NCBI GenBank assembly: GCA_934148985.1
Contig: CAKPDO010000031.1
Location: 1 to 18,824, forward strand
From: an uncultured Clostridia bacterium
GTDB lineage: Bacteria; Bacillota; Clostridia; TANB77; CAG-508
Direction: 5' to 3'
Length of the DNA stretch: 18,824 nt
Part shown: piece after piece, positions 1 to 8,400 of the stretch
How positions within the stretch are numbered: position 1 is the stretch's first letter
Layout of the letters: each line of letters begins with the position of its first letter
Notes under the pieces: model-generated
Databases searched by the model: none
What the model saw: only the letters and a program-made list of their open reading frames with translations
What the model was told of the DNA's origin: nothing
Made by a program: the position numbers and the translations under genes

Positions 1-91
1 TTTTTCCTATAAAAATAAAATAATATAATGTCATTGTGAGTATTATTTCGATTGCAATTATAGCTTTTAATTTTTCCTTTAGTTTAGACAT
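1..91 (-). CDS. N-terminus of a secreted surface protein, cut by the window edge
   Basis: Thirty codons are visible before the window ends. The ATG at 91-89 follows an AAAGGAG ribosome-binding site 9 bases upstream; a nearer upstream ATG at 98-96 meets a stop after four codons, so 91 is the better start. The peptide has a Lys-rich head (MSKLKEKLK), a hydrophobic stretch and FIFIGK at residues 25-30. This looks like the signal peptide of the 1692-aa surface protein at 5471-10549, which has FLLIGK at residues 26-31 in the same place. I infer a third member of the surface-protein cluster. It is separated from the previous gene by a terminator and carries its own leader element. The function cannot be judged from 30 residues. 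Confidence 0.6.
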   Translation of the reverse strand, partial: MSKLKEKLKAIIAIEIILTMTLYYFIFIGK

Positions 92-205
92 TATGCATTT
101 CTCCTTTCGAAACTTATTGTCTTATATATTCTTGCACCTTTTTAAAATTTTTTCAATATGCCTAATTTTTACTTAATTCAATTATTACAAAAATCGTCCT
201 CTAAT

Positions 206-276
206 CCTTTACGGAAGCTATTTTGCTGAATTTTTTGATGCTCGTATTTTAAATTTATATTACATTTTTGTTACAA
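206..276 (-). repeat. Conserved leader element, copy A
   Basis: Read on the minus strand, TTGTAAC-5-TGTAATATAAATTTAA is followed about 30 bases later by AGCTTCCGTAAAGG. The same two blocks occur with nearly the same spacing at 10665-10734 (copy B). This copy lies between the terminator at 293-329 and the gene starting at 91. A TTGTAA-17-TTTAAA promoter-like pair sits in its upstream block, but its -10 is poor. Confidence 0.45.
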
Positions 277-292
277 AAAAAATAAGAAACAA

Positions 293-329
293 GAAAAAAA
301 CGATATTCCCTACGGAATACCGTTTTTTA
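293..329 (-). terminator. Rho-independent terminator of the surface-protein operon
   Basis: A 10-base stem (300-309 paired with 314-323, one G-T wobble when read on the minus strand) with a 4-base loop is flanked by T runs on both strands. It begins 11 bases after the stop codon of the 1704-aa gene and ends the two-gene operon. Its symmetry lets it work in either direction. Confidence 0.85.
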
Positions 330-339
330 TTGTTTTGTA

Positions 340-3300
340 TTACTTTTTTAATACTTTTTTCTTTATAAATACAATTCCTGCTGCCAATACTATTAGTCCA
401 ATAGCTCCTGCAATCCAGTAAGTTTGGCTCTTATCACTTCCTGTTGGAGGTGTAAGTGTTACAGTTGTTTCATCTTTGGCTCTTTCCCAATTAAAGTTGC
501 TTTTTAATGTATTTAACTTATCAACTGATATTGATGTAACTTTTGCTTTATTCATATATGCTGTATTATTATCTGCTGACAATAAAGATGTTACAGTGTA
601 ATTTAAGCTTTCTGTTTCGCCTGATTCAAATTCTTTCCATCCGGTTATGCTTAATCTATTTGTCTTTTCAGTGCTTCCGTCAGAATTCTTCTTAACAATT
701 GAAACTTCTTTTTGCTCTTCATTTCCGTCCGTCTTTTTTACTGTTGCAATTACTGATTCTTGTTTTGTATCGTAATTATATTTAGCATCCAATTCGTCTA
801 CAACTTCATTTACTACTACACTCTTTTGTTTAGTTGTTTCTGTTATTTCACCGTAATAATAGTAATGTCCGAAATTGTCTGAACCCTCATTTTCAATATA
901 ATCCTTTGTAGAACTATTTGTTAGTGTAATTTCATAAGTTGTAGCCAATTCAGAACCATAAATTAAACTCTTATCAATTTCAAGTTTTGCATATTTTGTT
1001 CCGCCAGTAATCTTATCTAATGCTGTTAAATATTGAGATGTTTGATCTGCTGGGTTTGCTGATACTAAAGTTGAGCCTGTTTGCGTAGTAAGTTTTACGT
1101 TTGTTATCTTCTTTTCTAATAATATTGTTGTATCAGGTTGTTCAATTAATCCGAAGTTAAATCCGTCATAATTTGATTTATGAGCATTTCCTTCATCAGT
1201 TGAAACATTTATGTCATTTTCTATTGAAATACTAACCATTGGTGTATATGCATTAATGTTTCTTGGTAAATCTGTTACCTCTTTTCCGTCTTTGTCATAT
1301 ACTTTTCCATCTTCGTATTTATATCCATCAATTTCTAGTCTTTGAGTTAAATTATCTGTTGCTGTTGAATATTTATTACCATTTAAGTATTTATACCATT
1401 CAACAATTCTCTTTTGACTGTCATTTTGATTTGTTGGTACGATTGCTCTAATAGCATCTACATCATTTGCCTTAGCTTCCATTGCATTTTTAATAATATC
1501 TCCAGCACCTGTTGTTTCTGTATTAATTATTGTTGATTTATAATCATTTGACTTAATTTGTGTTCCTGCTGGCATTATTTTTTGTGTTCCGTCACCATAT
1601 GTAAATCTTACATAATAGTATCCAGGAACTACTCCATCAAAAGTATATGTTCCTCCAACTGCTGTTACAGTTTTTGCATCTGGTAATGAACCGTCTTGTT
1701 TGTAAACTATTTTTCCATTTGAATTTTGGTATAATTTTGAAACTGTTTTCTTGTCAGCATCTAATAATTCTACTATTACATCTTGTGCTCTATTTGTTTC
1801 ATTATCATCCATAATACCATTTCCTAAGTTAGTATTATCTTTCTCACTTTGTGAAGTTCTTGTATCTTGGAACACTGTTCCTGATATCTTTCTTGAATCT
1901 CCTAAAGTTAAGATTAAGTATAAATCAGATGAAGAAATATTTTTACTTATTGTTTTGTGTACATAGTATTTTTTGCCAGCATCATTTTTTACTGGATAAA
2001 TACTTGTTCCTTTTGCTCCTTCAAATGCTCTTACATTATCATTATGTTCCCAAGCATTATCTGTTCTTAAATATTCATGATATGCTCTTGCTGTTGCTAC
2101 TGTTGGTGCTTTTTCGATATCTTCTTCTTTCAATGTTTTTGTAAGGATTTTTTCTAGTGCTTCTTCCTTTACTCTAAATTGAATGTAAGATCTCTTTGTT
2201 TCTTGTTTTGCTAATCCATTTCTGTATACGCTATTTGCATTGTTTACATCATAACTTGCCTTTCCATCTTGTGTCTTGGTCCATAATGCAAAATCTGCCT
2301 TATCATCGTTATTTTCGTTGTTGCATAATTCATATCTACTTGTATCATAAGTATTTACTAATGATTCTAAGTACAATCTTTGTTCTGTATATTTATTATC
2401 AACATACATTGTTTCTAGATTCTTAACATCTACACTATATACTACATATACTTTTAACTCATCTGTTTGATTTGCAACATTGTACGCTATATCTGTTGGA
2501 TATATCGAACCTGTAAATGTTCTTCTTGAGTTTTGCTCATTAACAGTTGGAACATTTGTTGATGTTGTTGCTGCTGAATCTCCATATTTGTATGTATAAG
2601 TATATCCTTTCATTCTAATTTTAATATATGCTAAAGTCTCATCTACATCATACTTTGCATCATATTGTTCGAGTAATCCTAAGTTGATATTTGAAACTTT
2701 ATATGTTGTATTGTCATAGTAACATGCAAGTGGGATATCTTTCAAGTCATCCTCTTTAGCATTGTTTTGTTTTATTTTATCTGATATTTCTTTATTTTTG
2801 CTTAGTAATTGATCGACATCTAACTTAATTACATTTTTATTTGTAATTGCTCTACCAGCATTTTCGCCTGTTGTTCCTGTTAAGTTATTATCATTTAATT
2901 TTGAAACTGTTACTGTTTCTTCTTGTGCTTTTGAATTTATTTTTGCATCATTTCCTACAAATGGGTCAACTGTTATAAATCCATATTCTTTTACTGTTCC
3001 ATCGTTGTTGTATGTTGTTTTATTATTATATATAAATTCTACATAAGCATCTACTAAGTCCCAATAATAAATATTCTTGTCGGTTCCACTTGTTTTTTGA
3101 GTAAATTTATAATGTCCATTTGCATCTGTTGTAGTTGTTGCAATTTTATTGTTTTTTCCATCATATAAGTTTACTGTAATTCCAGCTTTTAGGTAATCTT
3201 TGCTTGCACTATTATACACGTTATCTGTTTTATTTGCTTTAGTGTCTGGCTCATCTACCCAAACATCTCCTTCTAATGCATCAACTATTTTCTTATTTTG

Positions 3301-5454
3301 TGCTTCAAACTTAAATACTCCATCATCTGGTGAATTTACATCTAATTTTTGTGTTCCTAAAAATGCCCAATCTCCTGTTAATCCACTAGAACCCTCTGCT
3401 GCTTTATGATATCCATCTTGTTTTGTTATATCATATCCTTCTGGTGTTTTTGTTTCATATATATAATATGTTCCGTATTTTAGTTTACTTATTTCTGTTG
3501 CTGAATCATATTCTGTAGCATTACTTCCGTATGTTTTTTTAGCTTTGATATCTCCTGATACCCAACCTTTTGTGCCATTATTTAATACTGCATATATTTT
3601 GAATTTTGCTCCTGAAAGCTCAAATCCTTTAGTCTGGTCTTTTTTAATTATCTTTAATGTCGCAAGAGCTTGGTTTTTAGCTCCGAATGTAATACTTGCT
3701 CCAGTATCTTTATCCAATACCTTTGAACCTAAATATACCCAATCTCCTTCAAGTGAATCTGAACCAGCTGCTTTTTGGTGATATCCTTTTTGCTCGCTTA
3801 GGTCATAATCTTCAGCGGCTTTTGTTTCATAAATATAGTATGTACCATATTTTAATTTTTTGATTTCTGTTTTTGCTTCATACTCTGTTGCTGCACTTCC
3901 ATATGTTTTTGAACCTTGTGCACTTCCAGAAACCCAACCTTTTGTACCATTATTTAGCTCAGCATAAATTTTAAATCCTGTTCCTGTTATTTCATTATTT
4001 GTCTTTTCATCTGTTTTAGCTATTGTTAATGATAAAAGTGCTCTGTTTTTAGCATTAAATGTAATCTTATCTCCCGTACCTGTTTTTAATACTTGTGAAC
4101 CTAGATATACCCAATCTCCTGATAATGAATCTGAGCCAGCTGCTTTTTGGTGATATCCTTTTTGTTCACTTAAGTCATAGTTGTCTGCTCCTTTTGTTTC
4201 ATATACATAGTATGTTCCATATTTTAAGTTTTTAATTTCAGTTTTTGCTGCATATTCTGTTCCAGCATCTCCATATGTTTTTGAATCTTGCGCATTTCCA
4301 GAAACCCAACCCTTTGTACCATTATTTAATTCGGCATAAAGTTTAAATCCAGCTCCTGTTATTGCATTATTTGTTCTTTCATCTGTTTTTGATATTATAA
4401 GAGTTTTTAATGATCTTCTTTTTAGTGTCCAAGAAGCTTCTCCTTGTACTATATGTGGTGTGTTGTCATATAAGTACATTCCTGATTCTTGTAAGAAATT
4501 ACCATCACATACAATTATTCTTGAATTATAGTATTGGAAGGCTTCTTGTTTAACATTTACATTATAGCTTCCATCTTCTGGTAATTTTGATGTTTCAACA
4601 GCCAAATAGAATTGTCTGCCGTTTAACTCATAATTAGCAGATGTAGCTTTATTAAATTCGCTTGACCAACTAGCATCTTGTGTTGCTGATGTTGCCCAAT
4701 ATATTTCATCTGTTTTTGATGCATTCCATGTAGCATTTCCAACTGTTATTTCTGTTATTGGTTTTCCTCTAAATGTCATTTGGAAAGGTCCCATTAATGT
4801 ATATGCTTTTTGGTTAATTTGTATTTCCTCTTCTATCTCTTTAGCGTTTATATCTTGCCCTTTTATTTTTTGGTAATTATTATACATATTTACCTCATCT
4901 TGGCTCGCTGGGTTAGTTACACTTATCTTTTTATCTGGATTCTCCCATACCAATTCATTACATACCGTTGCTTCATTTACTACTGTTCCTTCTTTAATTG
5001 CTTTCACTAAAGCATGTTGAACTATTTTAGCATTATTTGACCTCGAACTTTGTGCTGCCAAATTACCAATTGAAGTATTTGAACCATTTGCATATGAGAT
5101 CATCGGACTAACATTGTTTGTTCCATCATTAATTATAGACTCTACTTTTATAACACCTTTTTCTTCATCAAACCCAATGTCAAATACAGAGTGTATAGAA
5201 GTATTCATTCTATTTTGTAAACTACCTGATTTATGAGCAAAACAAGTTAATTTACCGGCATTCAAAAGTGTATTCCATAGCGTTCCTTCATACTTTAAGT
5301 CTTTTCCTAAAAGTGAAGATGCACTAGCTTGCATAAATTCGCTTTCCGTCGGATTATATTCAGAGTAAACATTGCCAATCGTTACAAATATTACTGCTAC
5401 AAATATAATACTTGCTATTATACTTATAATACTATTTTTATGTTTTTTTATCAT
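340..5454 (-). CDS. Giant cell-surface protein with thioester-like head, three SpaA/Cna-B repeats and SdrD-B domains
   Basis: The 1704-aa product is probably a wall- or membrane-anchored adhesin or fibre. Residues 1-30 are an N-terminal signal or anchor helix. Residues 60-240 resemble Cys-Gln thioester adhesin domains: LTCFAHKSG has Cys71, IVQHALV has Gln146, and a GPFQMTF block follows at 222-228. Three tandem SpaA/Cna-B repeats lie at about 349-473, 474-597 and 598-722. Each carries the Lys/Glu/Asn set of an intramolecular isopeptide bond (K356-E419-N470, K480-E543-N594, K604-E667-N720). SdrD-B-like domains begin at GDVWVD (729) and ISGTVFQD (1190). The tail is TPPTG (1668-1672), a hydrophobic helix and a Lys-rich end, with no LPxTG. 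ATG 5454 follows a GGGGGTG site, 16 bases after the preceding gene's stop, so the two are cotranscribed. Domain calls come from motif reading; the thioester is the least sure. Confidence 0.75.
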   Translation of the reverse strand: MIKKHKNSIISIIASIIFVAVIFVTIGNVYSEYNPTESEFMQASASSLLGKDLKYEGTLWNTLLNAGKLTCFAHKSGSLQNRMNTSIHSVFDIGFDEEKGVIKVESIINDGTNNVSPMISYANGSNTSIGNLAAQSSRSNNAKIVQHALVKAIKEGTVVNEATVCNELVWENPDKKISVTNPASQDEVNMYNNYQKIKGQDINAKEIEEEIQINQKAYTLMGPFQMTFRGKPITEITVGNATWNASKTDEIYWATSATQDASWSSEFNKATSANYELNGRQFYLAVETSKLPEDGSYNVNVKQEAFQYYNSRIIVCDGNFLQESGMYLYDNTPHIVQGEASWTLKRRSLKTLIISKTDERTNNAITGAGFKLYAELNNGTKGWVSGNAQDSKTYGDAGTEYAAKTEIKNLKYGTYYVYETKGADNYDLSEQKGYHQKAAGSDSLSGDWVYLGSQVLKTGTGDKITFNAKNRALLSLTIAKTDEKTNNEITGTGFKIYAELNNGTKGWVSGSAQGSKTYGSAATEYEAKTEIKKLKYGTYYIYETKAAEDYDLSEQKGYHQKAAGSDSLEGDWVYLGSKVLDKDTGASITFGAKNQALATLKIIKKDQTKGFELSGAKFKIYAVLNNGTKGWVSGDIKAKKTYGSNATEYDSATEISKLKYGTYYIYETKTPEGYDITKQDGYHKAAEGSSGLTGDWAFLGTQKLDVNSPDDGVFKFEAQNKKIVDALEGDVWVDEPDTKANKTDNVYNSASKDYLKAGITVNLYDGKNNKIATTTTDANGHYKFTQKTSGTDKNIYYWDLVDAYVEFIYNNKTTYNNDGTVKEYGFITVDPFVGNDAKINSKAQEETVTVSKLNDNNLTGTTGENAGRAITNKNVIKLDVDQLLSKNKEISDKIKQNNAKEDDLKDIPLACYYDNTTYKVSNINLGLLEQYDAKYDVDETLAYIKIRMKGYTYTYKYGDSAATTSTNVPTVNEQNSRRTFTGSIYPTDIAYNVANQTDELKVYVVYSVDVKNLETMYVDNKYTEQRLYLESLVNTYDTSRYELCNNENNDDKADFALWTKTQDGKASYDVNNANSVYRNGLAKQETKRSYIQFRVKEEALEKILTKTLKEEDIEKAPTVATARAYHEYLRTDNAWEHNDNVRAFEGAKGTSIYPVKNDAGKKYYVHKTISKNISSSDLYLILTLGDSRKISGTVFQDTRTSQSEKDNTNLGNGIMDDNETNRAQDVIVELLDADKKTVSKLYQNSNGKIVYKQDGSLPDAKTVTAVGGTYTFDGVVPGYYYVRFTYGDGTQKIMPAGTQIKSNDYKSTIINTETTGAGDIIKNAMEAKANDVDAIRAIVPTNQNDSQKRIVEWYKYLNGNKYSTATDNLTQRLEIDGYKYEDGKVYDKDGKEVTDLPRNINAYTPMVSISIENDINVSTDEGNAHKSNYDGFNFGLIEQPDTTILLEKKITNVKLTTQTGSTLVSANPADQTSQYLTALDKITGGTKYAKLEIDKSLIYGSELATTYEITLTNSSTKDYIENEGSDNFGHYYYYGEITETTKQKSVVVNEVVDELDAKYNYDTKQESVIATVKKTDGNEEQKEVSIVKKNSDGSTEKTNRLSITGWKEFESGETESLNYTVTSLLSADNNTAYMNKAKVTSISVDKLNTLKSNFNWERAKDETTVTLTPPTGSDKSQTYWIAGAIGLIVLAAGIVFIKKKVLKK
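3289..4410 (-). repeat. Three tandem SpaA/Cna-B coding repeats of about 372-375 bases
   Basis: Boundaries are about 4036-4410, 3664-4035 and 3289-3663. Repeats 1 and 2 are very alike (YAELNNGTKGWVSG, DLSEQKGYHQKAAGSDSL, GDWVYLGS in both); repeat 3 is more diverged but keeps NNGTKGWVSG and KYGTYYIYETK. Lys-to-Glu spacing is 63 residues in all three. Homologous recombination could change the copy number. Confidence 0.8.
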
Positions 5455-5470
5455 CTATTTCACCCCCACT

Positions 5471-8400
5471 TTATATCTTTTTGCTTAAATATTTTTTATT
5501 AACCAAGTATGCTAATCCTGCTAATACAATTAATGTAATTACTGTTGTTGAAACATAATTTACTAATGCTCCTGTGCTAACACTTATAATTACATTTGCT
5601 GATCCTTTTTCATTTGTTTCACCTTTTATTCCAAGTTCATTTGAACTTTCTGCAATTTCGGCTTTATTATTTACAAGTCCTGTATTTGAATCTGTCATTG
5701 TTTTTGTTAATACTAATGTTAATTCTTTTGTCTCACCAGGTTCAATTTTTGTATTTGCTAAACTTGTATTGTATAAGTTGTTTCCAGATATATACCAATC
5801 TGAGTTCATACTTGAATTAAAGCTTAAAGTTTGTGGCATATAATCAACTATATTTCTAGCATATCCTGCTACATCGCCTTTATTTGTAACTTTAATTTTG
5901 TATTCTATTACAACTAATGAACCACTTAAGTTTTTAGATTTTATTTCTGCTTTTGCAAGTGTTGTATTATCTTTTTGGTCATATGTTGTAGTTTTTGAAT
6001 CATTTGTTACTGTTATTTTGCTTACATATTTTTGTAAATCTAATTTAAATGTACTCTTTGAAGTTAATCCTAAGTCAATATTAGAAATATTTTTATTTAA
6101 TGAAATTGTATCTGTTGTTGCTGCTGTTATTTTATTTCCATTTATTGTGACTTCTCTTGATACAGCATCTGAATTCTCTGTGTCATTTGCACCTTTTACT
6201 TGGTATATTGTTGATGTATATAAATTAGTATCATATTTAAATACAATTATATATTTTCCTTTTGTTAATTCTAATTTATATGTTCCATCATATGCTGTTT
6301 TTGTTGTTGCAACTATTTCTCCATTTTCAGCATTTATAGCGCTTACTTCAATATCACCTTTTAGTTCTTCTTGACTATTTCGTCTTCCATCTTTGTCATT
6401 ATCTAGCCATACAATTCCTGAAATTGTATATTTTTTGTCTTCATCGTCTGCTGAACTGTTTGAGTTATTTCCAGAATTGTTATTTGAGCCATTATTTTCT
6501 GAACCATTATTTCCTGTATTTCCGTTATCTCCTGAACTTCCATTATTTTCTTGGCTTCCATCGTTTCCTGAACTTCCATTATCTCCCGTATTTCCGTTGT
6601 TTCCACTGTTTCCATTATCACCTGTATTTCCATTGTTGCCCGTATTTCCATTATCTCCTGAATCTCCATTATCTTCATTTCCATCGTCTGGATTTACTGC
6701 TGGATTTTCTGTTTTATTAACTTTAATTGTTAATTCATTATTTGAAATTCTTGCTGTTTCAGTATCCATAACATTTAATTTATTTGTAACTGAATCTATA
6801 TTTAATGTTTCAATTTTTCCTATAACACTCAATTTTATAGTTTCTCCAGCTGCTATTGTTTGTTCCTCTTCTTTTAAGTTGTTATAAGAGAACTCATTTG
6901 ATATATCTTTTTCTTCAGAAGTTGTTTGAATTTTTGCACTTTGTATGTCAATCATTTTATCTAAATTATATTCTAGCTCAATTTTACGTGTCTCAGCTTC
7001 GTTATTTGTTATTGTCGCTGTAAATTCTATCTTGTCTCCGTCACTTAGTTTGTCTGTTTCAATATTTATTTTCTTTCCATTTTCAAAGTTTCCTGATTGC
7101 TCTAAATCATACTTAAGAGATACATTTTTTATTTTTCTTGTAAATTTATTTGAAACATAGCTATTTTGTTTTTCTGTTATTGCCTCTGAAAGTATCCATA
7201 CATTATCACTTTCTTTTCCATCTAAATTATCATCGGTAGACGGAAACATTTCTATCGTTAGTGTTTCATTCGCATTGATTTCTTTTATGTTTAAAGTCAT
7301 TATTGTCAATCCATTTTGTAATAATGAACTTGCTACATTTTCAATCTTGTTTTCTATTTTCTCAGTTATATTAACATCACCTTTTAAATTACTTGAAAAA
7401 GCTATTCTTAATTTAATATTTTTTAATGTATCAGATGTTAAATTTTTTATATTAACTTCTGACTTAACTGTTCCTCCACCTATTGGTTCATTTTCTTCAG
7501 TTGAACCACGATTTACTGTAACCTGTAATTCTGCATTTTTTATATTATTCTTAATTGTTGTTATTGTTTCATTTAATGTCTTGTCATCTGATATAGCTGT
7601 TATTGTTCCATAAGTTTGTGTTCCATCAATCTTGTCATTACTTAATAAATATGTAGCTGCTTCATATTCATATGTATAACTTTCTCCTGCTTTAAAGCTA
7701 TCTAATTTTGCCAAAGTAACTTCATTTGAATCCGAAATTTTATAATAATGTTCTATATAATGCTTTTGCCCTTGTGTTTCGTCATCTGGGTTTGTTACAT
7801 CTGTTTCAACAGCTCCCCACATATATCCATTTTTTTGATTAGCTTTAATAGTTACATTTGAATAATCTTTTCCAGTATTATTTGTTAATGTTACTTTATA
7901 TCTTATTGTTTGACCTTCATATACATTATCATTTTCAGCTAAGCTGTCATTTCCTACATTTGCACTAATAGAACTTGTTATTCCTGTTTTTGTTTCTTCT
8001 GTTACAGGTCTTTCTTCAGAACTTTCTTGCATACCTGTTTTTGTTGCAAGAGTAATTACTGAATTATTTGTTTCTGTTTTACCATCATAAACTGCTGTTA
8101 CTTCTGATTCGAAGTTTCCTTTTTTGTTATATTTTAAGTTTTCTTCTATTGCTACTGGCACATTTAATTGTACTATTTCTTCTTTTGCCATCTTATCAAT
8201 AACAACTTTATATGATTTTGCATTTTCTGTGTAAGCTCCCCAGCTCTCGTCATCTTTTTCTGGATTTTCTACACTTGAGTAATATACTTTCGCACTTTCG
8301 TTGTTTGTTTCAATTTCACTTAATTTAGTGTTAAAGCTTTCTTCATTTTCTCCTGATGGTATTCTTCCTATTAAAGTTACATCTGTAACATCTCCACCAA

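Noticed and set aside
206..276. Known riboswitch (c-di-GMP, preQ1, ykkC types considered) in the shared leader element
   Set aside because: The conserved blocks do not match the consensus cores I know for these classes and I could not draw a convincing conserved stem, so I report the element without a class.
5898..6374. Plus-strand frame of 158 aa
   Set aside because: It lies antisense inside the C-terminal part of the surface gene, is Phe/Val/Ser-rich as expected from antisense reading of AT-rich Thr/Asn/Lys codons, and lacks a convincing ribosome-binding site.
6434..6703. CRISPR array suggested by the regular short repeats
   Set aside because: The units are 9-18 bases, imperfect, without spacers, and in frame within a coding gene.
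6393..6887. Long plus-strand frame (164 aa) and a minus-strand alternate frame of 93 aa at 6403-6684
   Set aside because: Both are by-products of the Gly/Asn repeat codons of the real gene. Their compositions (Pro/Phe/Leu or Met/Glu/Ile repeats) have no signal or start site of their own.
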